Below, piece after piece: positions 29,040 through 36,883 of a stretch of 64,000 nucleotides of DNA (within the stretch, counting starts at the first letter, position 1; each line of letters begins with the position of its first letter). The notes beneath the pieces are model-generated. The model saw only the letters and a program-made list of their open reading frames with translations. It was not told where the DNA came from and did no database searches. The stretch is from Paramagnetospirillum kuznetsovii. Lineage in GTDB: Bacteria; Pseudomonadota; Alphaproteobacteria; Rhodospirillales; Magnetospirillaceae. Location of the stretch: assembly GCF_003284725.1 (NCBI RefSeq), contig NZ_PGTO01000004.1:62001-126000 (forward strand). Direction: 5' to 3'. The translations under genes were made by a program, and so were the position numbers.

Positions 29040-29945
29040 ATGGACACCAAGCCTTACGCCGCCATTGATGAGAGTTCCGTGCTGACGGTGCGTGCGCCGT
29101 CGCGGCAAAGCGTGCCCGTGGTCTTTTCGTCGCCCCATTCCGGCCGGGACTACCCCGAAGCGTTCGTGGCCGCCTCCCGGCTTGACGCCAAGACACTGCG
29201 GCGCTCCGAGGACAGTTTCGTCGATGAGCTATACGCCTGCGTGCCCGAATTGGGGGCGCCATTGATCAGCGCCCGCTTTCCCCGTGCCTATTGCGATCCC
29301 AACCGGGAGCCCTATGAATTGGATCCGGTGATGTTTTCCGGCCCGCTGCCCCGGCATGCCAATACCCGCAGTCCAAGGGTGGTCGCCGGGCTGGGGACCA
29401 TCGCCAGGGTGGTGGCCAGCGGCGCCGAGATTTATGCGGGCAAGCTTTCCGTGGCGGAGGCGGAGGCCCGCATCGCCCAGTACTACCGCCCCTATCATGA
29501 TCGGCTTGGCGCGCTGGTGGGCGAGACCCGGGAGAAGTTCGGCTGGTCGCTGCTGGTGGACTGCCATTCCATGCCGTCGGTGGGCGGTCCCATGGATCGC
29601 GATTCCGGGTTGTCGCGGGTAGACGTGGTGCTGGGCGACTGCTTCGGGGCGTCCTGCGATTCCATCTTCACCGAGACGGCCGAGGCGGCCTTCGAGGAAT
29701 TGGGCTATCGGGTGGTGCGCAACACCCCCTATGCCGGCGGCTTCACCACCCGGCATTACGGCGATCCCGGCCACGGCAGCCACGCCTTGCAGATCGAGTT
29801 GAACCGCGCGCTCTACATGGTGGAAAGCGAGCATGCCCACGGTCCCCGCTTCGCCCAGGTCCAGGGCGATCTTCGCCGCGTCGCGGCCGCTTTATGCGCC
29901 GCCGCCGCCGGGTTCGGCGCGCCCGCTGGGTTCGGTGTGCCATGA
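29040..29945 (+). CDS. N-formylglutamate amidohydrolase family protein
   Basis: A 301-aa predicted metal-dependent hydrolase of the HutG/FGase fold. It shows VVFSSPHSGRDYPEAF (about residues 26-41), a metal-site His in this segment, FPRAYCDPNREPYELDP (about 81-97), LLVDCHSMPS (about 176-185) and the C-terminal GYRVVRNTPYAGGFTTRHYG. In histidine degradation the enzyme splits N-formyl-L-glutamate. No hut genes are nearby, so the true substrate is uncertain. Its TGA overlaps the ATG of the next gene. Confidence 0.85.
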   Translation: MDTKPYAAIDESSVLTVRAPSRQSVPVVFSSPHSGRDYPEAFVAASRLDAKTLRRSEDSFVDELYACVPELGAPLISARFPRAYCDPNREPYELDPVMFSGPLPRHANTRSPRVVAGLGTIARVVASGAEIYAGKLSVAEAEARIAQYYRPYHDRLGALVGETREKFGWSLLVDCHSMPSVGGPMDRDSGLSRVDVVLGDCFGASCDSIFTETAEAAFEELGYRVVRNTPYAGGFTTRHYGDPGHGSHALQIELNRALYMVESEHAHGPRFAQVQGDLRRVAAALCAAAAGFGAPAGFGVP

Positions 29946-30535
29946 CCCGGACGCAACCCCTGCCGGTGACGATCCGCGACGCGGTGGAAGCCGACATGGC
30001 GGCCATCCAGGCCATCTACGCCTTCTATGTCACCCGCACCGCCGCCTCCTTCGAGGAGACGCCCCCCGATACCGCCGAGATCACCGCCCGCTGGCGCAAT
30101 CTGACGGGGCGGGGGATGCCGTTCCTGGTGGCCGAGGAAAAGGGCGAGGTGTTGGGCTATACCTATGCCGGGCCGTTCCGTCAGCGCTCGGCCTATCGCT
30201 ATACCGTGGAGGATTCCATCTATGTGGCGCCCTTCGTGGTTCGGCGCGGCATCGGCAAGATCCTGCTGGCGGCGCTGATCGAGCGCTGCACCCAGTTGGG
30301 CTATCGCCAGATTATCGCGGTGATCGGCGATTCCGCCAATCAGGCCTCCATCGCGCTCCATCGCGCCACCGGCTTCGGCCAGGAAGGCGTGCTGCGCGGC
30401 GTCGGGCTTAAATTCGGCCGCTGGGTCGACGTTGTGATCATGCACCGCACCCTGGGCGGCGACGACCGGCCGCTGCCCGACGGCGGCAAGGCGCCCCCGC
30501 TGACGCCCAATTCCCCTCTGGAGGACATGCCGTGA
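29942..30535 (+). CDS. GNAT acetyltransferase, phosphinothricin/methionine-sulfoximine N-acetyltransferase-like
   Basis: A 197-aa N-acetyltransferase. It shows IRDAVEADMAAIQAIYAFYV at the start, TAASFEETPP, YAGPFRQRSAYRYTVEDSIY and VAPFVVRRGIGKILLAALI, whose R-R-G-I-G is the acetyl-CoA pyrophosphate loop. ALHRATGFGQEG is motif B. This order of motifs is that of the PAT/MnaT group, which acetylates amino-acid analogues. An extra about 30-residue Pro-rich tail follows the domain. It overlaps both neighbours by 4 bp in a three-gene operon. Confidence 0.85.
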   Translation: MTRTQPLPVTIRDAVEADMAAIQAIYAFYVTRTAASFEETPPDTAEITARWRNLTGRGMPFLVAEEKGEVLGYTYAGPFRQRSAYRYTVEDSIYVAPFVVRRGIGKILLAALIERCTQLGYRQIIAVIGDSANQASIALHRATGFGQEGVLRGVGLKFGRWVDVVIMHRTLGGDDRPLPDGGKAPPLTPNSPLEDMP

Positions 30536-30660
30536 GCGACCCCGTTCCCGACGACATCGTGCTGAGCCGCCGCATCATCGCCGGAATGGCGATTCTGCTG
30601 GTGATCCTGCTGGGCTCCCTGGCCTGGGGCGCCTTGCGGACCTTCTCGTTTCCCCAGTAA
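30532..30660 (+). CDS. Single-pass membrane micro-protein (hypothetical)
   Basis: A 42-aa protein starting at GTG 30532, which overlaps the acetyltransferase stop (GTGA). GGAGGACAT upstream serves as the ribosome site. It consists of a short polar N-terminus, one membrane helix (AGMAILLVILLGSLAWGALR) and a short tail FSFPQ. The translational coupling makes it likely to be real. Function unknown. Confidence 0.6.
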   Translation: MSDPVPDDIVLSRRIIAGMAILLVILLGSLAWGALRTFSFPQ

Positions 30661-30685
30661 CCGCCCGGCCATGGCGAAAAAAAAG

Positions 30686-30723
30686 CCGCTGGGTTGCCCC
30701 AGCGGCTTGAGTTTTGGGAGGAA
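30686..30723. repeat. attL: 38-bp direct repeat
   Basis: Identical to 47220-47257. It begins with the terminator hairpin CCGCTGGGTTGCCCCAGCGG and continues CTTGAGTTTTGGGAGGAA. An eight-A run precedes both copies; here one extra G lies between run and stem, giving a 10-bp stem. This copy lacks the rest of the small-RNA gene, so it is the duplicated 3' end created by integration. Confidence 0.85.
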
Positions 30724-30769
30724 GTCGAAATAGGAAAAATCGTTATAAATCATGGTATTGTAGCCGTAA

Positions 30770-30806
30770 TTCACATCAATCGTTCACATTTTTAGTTCAC
30801 ATTTTT
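30770..30806. repeat. Left arm-type repeats (probable integrase binding sites)
   Basis: Three direct repeats: TTCACAT at 30770, TTCACATTTTT at 30783 and again at 30796. They lie between attL and the integrase gene. The same triplet with the same spacing pattern occurs inside the right end (47126-47161). Lambda-type integrases bind such arm sites. Confidence 0.65.
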
Positions 30807-30848
30807 AGCTGGAATCGATATCGTGCCCGTGCTGGTTTGGAGGGCGGC

Positions 30849-32771
30849 ATGGGCAAGAAAAACGGGTTGTCCCGGTATCTGTTCCGCAAGGGGGACACCT
30901 TCTACGTTCGCATCGCCGTCCCGAAGCCGCTGCGTGGCTTCTACGGGGGGAGGGATATCGTCATCCGCAGTCTGGGCACCCGGGATCCGAAGGTCGCCGA
31001 GAACCGGAAGGATATCGAGGTCGGGCGCATCAAGGCCGAGTTCGAGCAGTTGGCGAATCAGGACCCTTTTGCCCGCCAAGCGGTCGGTTCGCTCGCCCGG
31101 TGGGAGGCATCTACGGAAGCCATGGGGGCGATCTTGGAGGCGAGCGGCGATGGTCAGGCATCTGCCCTCGGTGCCCTGGCGGTCGAGGCGATGACCACCG
31201 ACGATCCGCAGCAGCGAGCGAAGTTGGAGGCCCGGAAGCAGGCGATGTTGGAGTCGGCGCGGGGTCGGGCGATGGAGTGGGGGGAGGACCTCGCTGCGCG
31301 CCGAGGGCGCTTCGCCCTGCCGCGTCAGCCCGTGGCCGATCCGGCCGAGGTGCGTGCTTGGATCCATGAAGCCAACACCCTGTTGGAGTTCCTTGACGGT
31401 GGCAAGGTTCCCGACGAGGGGATGCCGCTGGCAGAGGTAGCCGCCATGGTCAGCGGTGCCGATCTGGGGGAAATCGCCAGGGCACAGATCGCCGAGGAGA
31501 TCCCCGCCGCTTTGCTACCGGCACGGGCACGTCCCTACCTGAGCCGCGCCATATCCAAGGTCGTTCCCTCCGACGACAACATCAGCCTGGCTGACCTGAT
31601 CGAGCGCTTCTTCGCCGACAGCCACAGGGCTAATTTGGCAGTCGTGACGCGCCGGAACTACGAGACCACCGTGCGGATCCTGAAGGAGGTGTTGGGGGAG
31701 AACGTTGCCGTTCGGTCCATCGGCCGCGATGACATTCGTCGGGTGCAGGATGTGATCCTCAATCTGCCAGCGCCCGAAGCCAAGCGCGACGGTAGGTTCA
31801 CAGGGATGGACTTCCGGCGGATGGCCCAGACCGTCAAGGTCGCCCGCGAGAAGGGCGAGATCATCCCGTGCCTGATGTCGGGCACCCGAAACAAGTATCT
31901 GCGGAACATCAGTACCATCTTCACCTACGCCCTCCACGAGCAGAAGATCGACGCCCATCCGGCTCTCGGGCTGACCCTTCATTTTCCCGATGACCGGCAG
32001 GAGGAGGGCAAGGAGCCCTTCAGTCCGGACGACCTGAAGGTAATGTTCCCGCGCACCTATCGTGTCGAGGGGCTGAACTGGTTGCCGCTGGTGATGCTCT
32101 ACCATGGCCTGAGGCCAAGCGAGGCCGCCCAGTTGGATGTTGCCGATGTCATGGAGATCGATGGCGTCTGGGCTATCGACATCAGCGATCAGACCAAGGG
32201 AGCGGAAGGGACTGCGCGCTGGGGTGACAAGACCTTGAAGAATGACCGCTCGACACCCCGCCGCATTCCGGTCCATCAGCGTCTGCTCGACCTTGGGTTC
32301 CTGGAATACCGGCAATCACGGCAGGATGCAGGCGAGCGGAAGCTGTTCGCGGTCAAGCGTTACGGTCAGGCGGGATACTTTGCATCCATCCGCGACGATT
32401 TCGCGGCCTGGCTGACGGCGGTTGGCGTCAAACGGTCCTCGACCTCTCCCCATTCGCTGCGCCATACCTGGAACACCACAGCCTTTCCCGTCATGGATGA
32501 CCGCATCCGCAAGATCCTCGGGGGCTGGACGCTGGGCAAGGGCGTGGACGTTCGCACCTACCTCCACACCAATCGGCTGTCCTTGACCGACGTGAAGGCG
32601 GAGTTGGACAAGGTCGCCTTCGACGTGCTGACCACCGAGGTGGAGGCTGCGCGCGCCCATCCAGGTCTGAGCGGAATGCAACGCCGATTTCGGCCGGGCG
32701 AAAATCCGCTGAAGCAGCCCAAGAAGAAGCGCCTTGTTCCGGGAAAAATGAGAGGCGCCGACAAGTCCTGA
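30849..32771 (+). CDS. Tyrosine recombinase (integrase) of the element
   Basis: A 640-aa site-specific recombinase. The N-terminal part opens LFRKGDTFYVRIAVPKPLRG, an integrase-associated beta domain. A long helical insert spans about residues 60-270, a core-binding SAM-like region about 275-390, and the catalytic domain from about 400. Catalytic residues are readable: R422 (YHGLRPSEAA), H535-S-L-R538 and nucleophile Y571 (RTYLHTN). It is much longer than typical 400-aa phage integrases. GGAGGG precedes the ATG at 30849. Position 126 bp inside attL supports it as the integrase of this element. Confidence 0.9.
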   Translation: MGKKNGLSRYLFRKGDTFYVRIAVPKPLRGFYGGRDIVIRSLGTRDPKVAENRKDIEVGRIKAEFEQLANQDPFARQAVGSLARWEASTEAMGAILEASGDGQASALGALAVEAMTTDDPQQRAKLEARKQAMLESARGRAMEWGEDLAARRGRFALPRQPVADPAEVRAWIHEANTLLEFLDGGKVPDEGMPLAEVAAMVSGADLGEIARAQIAEEIPAALLPARARPYLSRAISKVVPSDDNISLADLIERFFADSHRANLAVVTRRNYETTVRILKEVLGENVAVRSIGRDDIRRVQDVILNLPAPEAKRDGRFTGMDFRRMAQTVKVAREKGEIIPCLMSGTRNKYLRNISTIFTYALHEQKIDAHPALGLTLHFPDDRQEEGKEPFSPDDLKVMFPRTYRVEGLNWLPLVMLYHGLRPSEAAQLDVADVMEIDGVWAIDISDQTKGAEGTARWGDKTLKNDRSTPRRIPVHQRLLDLGFLEYRQSRQDAGERKLFAVKRYGQAGYFASIRDDFAAWLTAVGVKRSSTSPHSLRHTWNTTAFPVMDDRIRKILGGWTLGKGVDVRTYLHTNRLSLTDVKAELDKVAFDVLTTEVEAARAHPGLSGMQRRFRPGENPLKQPKKKRLVPGKMRGADKS

Positions 32772-32872
32772 TCCGGACTGGGCCCGGTGGATGGTGGCCC
32801 GCCGCATCTGAAGCTTTTTCATGGATTGAATCTCTGATACCGGGGCGCCCCCGCAAATATCGGAAGAGTTCA

Positions 32873-35104
32873 ATGGAATCATCATTCTCAGCGTTGACGC
32901 CTCGCAGAATCGAATTGTTCTGCATGCGCCGTCTTGCGTCTGTCTTGCCCGCCGAGATCACCCTCGCACTTCAGGGCTATCTCGTAGGCCTGCTGGCCCG
33001 TAAGGAGTTCCCGCCATACCGCGGCACCCAGATGGATTTCGAGGCTGTCGCTGACGCCATTTCGTTTGAGGCCGCGCCGCTGAGATCGGTGAAAGCAAAA
33101 TTGCAGCCGATCTTCGATGCGGTATGCCGTTCTGTTGCCGAAGCCGAACTTCGGCTTCGGGCGCACAAGGGTGGCAAGGCAAAGAAGAGTACTTCGCCGC
33201 GAGGGGAGGTTGCCAGAAGGCCGGTGGGACGGCCACGCAAGGCGATTGAGGAGTTTCCTGAGCCGGTGGAGAGGGACTGGGATGAGCCTGATGACCTGGG
33301 CTCGGCTTTGCGCCTCCATGCCAATCGGCACGGTGAGACGATCCATCGCCTTTACAAGGCTGTCGTCAGACCGGAAGACGGCATGCATCTCAGTACGCTG
33401 CTGTCCTGGGCGCGCGGGGAAAAGGCGCCTCGCTCGGTGATCAGCCTTGATGTTCTTCGCCGAATCGAAAGGCGGTACCGGTTGCCGAAGGGGTATTTTG
33501 CCGAGAAGGCCGCCAATCCGGTCCGTGCCGCGACCGGGTTTGATCTGGGCGATGTCTCTCCGTCGGAGCGCCGCCGCTTGGCATGGCATCTGCCGGATGA
33601 TTTCAATTCCCGTCCGCGCCAAGAACAAGTGGAAATCCTCGACTGGGTGCGTACCGTCATTGTCAGTGGCTCCACGGATTATCGGCGCTATCAGGTTACC
33701 GCCATGCGCCAACACTATGCGATTCGGTTTTCCTGTGTTTCGGCGACGAGAAAAAGGTCATCCAGCGCAAAGGCGCCGGATGAACCGGGGCTTATTGACG
33801 CGCCGGCCCAATTGAATGCGGAACTCTCCGAACTCCTCAAATTCAAGACCTCGACCTTTGCCGCCTTCGGCCTGCAGCGCAACGGCGTGTGGGGCGAGGA
33901 AACCGCATCACAGCGAACCGAACATTTTGCTTTGTGGTTTGGCGCCTTCGCAGCCCCTGCGGCAAGTGAGGTTCGGGGATACGGAGCTGACCCCAACAGC
34001 CTTACCTTCGCGATGATGGTCTTCCCGCAGGTCTGGGACTGGTACCTGCAATGGCGCGAGCAGCGTCGCGGCTTCTACACCAAGTGGGAAGTCGATCTGC
34101 TGACGATTGCTGCCGCCTTGACCCGTGAGGAGACCGGCTGGCTGCGGCAGATGCCCCGCATTGGCGATCATCTCCGGGAAATCGAAGGGCTGATCTCGCG
34201 TCAGGATATTGACGAGGCGAGGGCTGATTGGGCGGCGGCCTGTGATCGGATGTTTCGTCACGCTCGTCGACGCGTCAAGGAAATCGCCCGTGTCGCCCGC
34301 ATCCACAGAGATCCGTTCGAGCCGATTTTGCCTGTCCTCGAAGCGCCAAGTCCGGTTGGCGAATACCGCAAGATCACCGAGGAGATCCTGCGCCGCATGC
34401 CGGACGAGCGTCGGCAGCCACGGGCCGCCGCTGAAGCGGTTCGGGCCTTTCTGCTGCTGCGGATTGGCCTGCACACGGGTCTGAGACAAAAGAACCTCCG
34501 GGAGCTTCTTCTCTGCCGGCGGGACCAATTGCCGACACCGGAGCGGCGTCTGGAGGACATGAAGCGGGGCGAACTCCGATGGAGTCCACGGGATCACGGT
34601 TGGGAAATCCTGATTCCCTCGGTTGCGTTCAAGAATGCAAGCTCGTCCTTCTTCGGTTCCAAGCCGTTCCGCCTGATCCTCCCGGATCTTGGTGGGCTCT
34701 ATGAGAAACTCGAGGCGTATATCGACCGGCACCGTGCCCGGCTGATAGGACCTGCCACTGATCCTGGGACCTTCTTCGTCAAGACCGCGAAGATGACCAG
34801 CACCAATGCCGCATATAACCAGAACACCTTCTATGAGGCATGGCGGCTGGTCATCCAGCGCTATGGTATCTTCAATCCCTGGACCCGGCGTGGAGCGATC
34901 GAAGGATTGCTCCCCCATGGGCCGCACAATGTGCGAGATGTTCTGGCCACTCACATCCTGAAGCAGACAGGTTCCTACGAACAGGCCAGCTACGCCATTC
35001 AGGACACGCCGGAGATGGTGGCCCAGCACTACGGTCGCTTCCTGCCGCAGGACAAGGCCGAGATCGCCGCTCGCATCCTCAACAAGGTTTGGGAAGCGGC
35101 CTGA
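32873..35104 (+). CDS. Second, atypical tyrosine recombinase-like protein
   Basis: A 743-aa protein. Its C-terminal third has tyrosine-recombinase boxes: R538 in GLHTGLRQKN, H685-N-V-R688 in GPHNVRDVLATH, and Y720 in MVAQHYGRF. The N-terminal 450 residues contain a basic linker (about 100-120), an XRE-like helical segment (RLYKAVVRPEDGMHLSTLLS...) and a region of unknown fold. It starts 101 bp after the integrase stop, on the same strand. It could be an excision partner or a recombinase acting on other sites. Catalytic residues appear intact. Confidence 0.75.
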   Translation: MESSFSALTPRRIELFCMRRLASVLPAEITLALQGYLVGLLARKEFPPYRGTQMDFEAVADAISFEAAPLRSVKAKLQPIFDAVCRSVAEAELRLRAHKGGKAKKSTSPRGEVARRPVGRPRKAIEEFPEPVERDWDEPDDLGSALRLHANRHGETIHRLYKAVVRPEDGMHLSTLLSWARGEKAPRSVISLDVLRRIERRYRLPKGYFAEKAANPVRAATGFDLGDVSPSERRRLAWHLPDDFNSRPRQEQVEILDWVRTVIVSGSTDYRRYQVTAMRQHYAIRFSCVSATRKRSSSAKAPDEPGLIDAPAQLNAELSELLKFKTSTFAAFGLQRNGVWGEETASQRTEHFALWFGAFAAPAASEVRGYGADPNSLTFAMMVFPQVWDWYLQWREQRRGFYTKWEVDLLTIAAALTREETGWLRQMPRIGDHLREIEGLISRQDIDEARADWAAACDRMFRHARRRVKEIARVARIHRDPFEPILPVLEAPSPVGEYRKITEEILRRMPDERRQPRAAAEAVRAFLLLRIGLHTGLRQKNLRELLLCRRDQLPTPERRLEDMKRGELRWSPRDHGWEILIPSVAFKNASSSFFGSKPFRLILPDLGGLYEKLEAYIDRHRARLIGPATDPGTFFVKTAKMTSTNAAYNQNTFYEAWRLVIQRYGIFNPWTRRGAIEGLLPHGPHNVRDVLATHILKQTGSYEQASYAIQDTPEMVAQHYGRFLPQDKAEIAARILNKVWEAA

Positions 35105-35181
35105 GGCTTTGAATTCACTGCGCGAAGAGGGGCTGCTTACGTGCCGCAAAACAAGCGGTCATCCGTCTTGTCATCGCTGAG

Positions 35182-35230
35182 ATAAAGGGACCATATTCAT
35201 CGCGAAGGAAGCGGTGAATATGGTCTTTAT
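35182..35230. terminator. Long near-perfect hairpin after the second recombinase
   Basis: ATAAAGGGACCATATTCATC pairs with GGTGAATATGGTCTTTAT across GCGAAGGAAGC, giving a stem of about 20 bp with a few mismatches. It lies 78 bp after the recombinase stop. It could be a terminator (no strong T-run) or a protein-binding palindrome. The rest of the gap 35105-35653 holds only the doubtful ORF at 35246. Confidence 0.5.
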
Positions 35231-35245
35231 CCACGCGCAACATGA

Positions 35246-35467
35246 ATGGATGCGGCTCCGATGAGCGAGGCACGAGATCCTCGTCTTCCCCAGGCGGGTG
35301 ACGTGCGCCGGGCAGGCTTTTTGATGATGCTGCGATCGGTGGAGGCCGAGACGGATCGTCTGGGGGATATTCCCATGGCTGATGTCCTGGTCGAGGTGGA
35401 CGCGATCATCGGCAATGGGGTCCGCGATCCGTTCGCCGCCGGGGAGGGGGAGTTGATGGGTACTTGA
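35246..35467 (+). CDS. Small hypothetical protein (uncertain)
   Basis: A 73-aa acidic ORF (MDAAPMSEARDPRLPQAGDV...), with a second possible ATG at 35261 that has better spacing from purine-rich sequence. No motif or membrane segment is visible. It is included because codon third positions are G+C-rich, as in the neighbouring genes, and because the space has no other gene. The coding status is doubtful. Confidence 0.4.
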   Translation: MDAAPMSEARDPRLPQAGDVRRAGFLMMLRSVEAETDRLGDIPMADVLVEVDAIIGNGVRDPFAAGEGELMGT

Positions 35468-35630
35468 TGGGCGCGGGGTTCAAGTTGCCCTTCCCACCCA
35501 TCCGCTTATTCCTCGCCCCGCCCGACCAAGCCGATGATGATCGACAGGAGCGCCCCTAAAGAAGATCGGCCAGCAGATCGGCCAAACAGCCTAGCCATCA
35601 GCGTCTTTTCCATTTAACATCACGGCATTA

Positions 35631-35647
35631 CGATATACGGAATATCG
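35631..35647. promoter_or_regulatory. Palindromic operator at the Fic gene
   Basis: CGATAT-ACGGA-ATATCG, a perfect 6-bp inverted repeat ending 6 bp before the Fic ATG. Fic proteins with a C-terminal winged helix often repress their own gene, so an autoregulatory role is plausible. Confidence 0.5.
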
Positions 35648-35653
35648 GCCAGA

Positions 35654-36850
35654 ATGCCCATCATCGAGAGCACCGACCGCATCGAGCCGGCCCGCCTGGA
35701 GCAGATTCCCGAGGCCCTGTCCGACAGTGTGGCCGAGCTTGCCGCCGCCTCGGCCAGGCTCGGGCATGCCCTCCATCCCCGCACGGCAGCCAGTCTGGCC
35801 GACCTCGTGCGCATCATGAACAGCTACTACAGCAACCTCATCGAGGGGCACAACACCCGTCCGCGGGACATCGAGCGGGCGCTGCTGGGGCAGTTCGACA
35901 GCGACAGCAAGCGTCGCAACCTCCAGATGGAAGCGGCGGCGCATGTCCGCCTGCAGGCCGATATCGACCGCCAGGCCGCCGAGGGCGCCCTTTCCGAACC
36001 GGCCTCGCCCGACTTCGTCCGCTGGCTGCATGCGGAATTCTACTGTGACGCCCCGCCGGAGATGCTGACCATACGGGGCACCGGCCGGGAGTTCGTCATG
36101 ACCCCCGGGGCATGGCGCTCCGGTCCCGACCAGGACGTGGCGGTCGGCCGGCACCTGCCGCCGTCGAGCGACCGGGTCGCCGCCTTCATGGAGCACTTCG
36201 TCGACCGCTACCGCTTCGAGCCGCTCGGCAAGGCCGCCCGCATCCTGGCCATTCCGGCGGCCCACCACCGCTTCAACTACATCCACCCGTTCCCGGACGG
36301 CAATGGCCGGGTCGCGCGCCTGATGAGCCATGCCATGGCGCATCAGGCCGGTATCGGCGCCCATGGCCTGTGGTCGATCTCGCGTGGGCTGGCCCGGGGC
36401 CTGGACAGCCGGGGTGACTACAAGCGGATGATGGACCACGCCGACATGCCGCGACAGGGCGACCTGGACGGACGGGGCAACCTGTCGCAGCGCGCCCTGA
36501 TCGATTTCTCGCTGTGGTTCCTGCGCGTCTGTCTGGACCAGGTTACCTTCATGTCCGGCCTGTTCGAGCTCGATACGCTGGCGCGCCGGCTGCGGATGCT
36601 GGTGGAGCGCAGCGACAGCCTGAAGCCAGAAGCGGCACGGCTGCTCGAGGAGGCCCTGATCCGGGGCGAGATCGAGCGCGGCGACATGCCGCGCATCACC
36701 GGCCTGCCCGAGCGCACCGCGCGCCGGGTCTTCAACGATGTGGTGGCCGCCGGCCTCCTGGCCTCGGACACGCCCAAGGGCAAGGTGTCGCTGTGCTTTC
36801 CGGTCGAGACCCTCGACACGTTGTTCCCGAGGTTGTTCCCCGAGACCTGA
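35654..36850 (+). CDS. Fic-domain protein with C-terminal winged helix
   Basis: A 398-aa protein, probably an AMP-transferase modifying a Tyr/Ser/Thr of a target. The catalytic motif is HPFPDGNGR (residues 211-219) with all key residues. The N-terminal inhibitory helix motif SNLIEG (60-65) matches the [ST]xxxE[GN] rule of self-inhibited class II Fic proteins. The C-terminal 90 residues ([20 protein letters not shown]) look like a winged helix. An AATATCG palindrome overlaps its leader. It may act as a toxin-like or regulatory enzyme; the target is unknown. Confidence 0.88.
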   Translation: MPIIESTDRIEPARLEQIPEALSDSVAELAAASARLGHALHPRTAASLADLVRIMNSYYSNLIEGHNTRPRDIERALLGQFDSDSKRRNLQMEAAAHVRLQADIDRQAAEGALSEPASPDFVRWLHAEFYCDAPPEMLTIRGTGREFVMTPGAWRSGPDQDVAVGRHLPPSSDRVAAFMEHFVDRYRFEPLGKAARILAIPAAHHRFNYIHPFPDGNGRVARLMSHAMAHQAGIGAHGLWSISRGLARGLDSRGDYKRMMDHADMPRQGDLDGRGNLSQRALIDFSLWFLRVCLDQVTFMSGLFELDTLARRLRMLVERSDSLKPEAARLLEEALIRGEIERGDMPRITGLPERTARRVFNDVVAAGLLASDTPKGKVSLCFPVETLDTLFPRLFPET

Positions 36851-36883
36851 TCCGGCCGGATCCCCTGGCGGAAGGTATCGACC

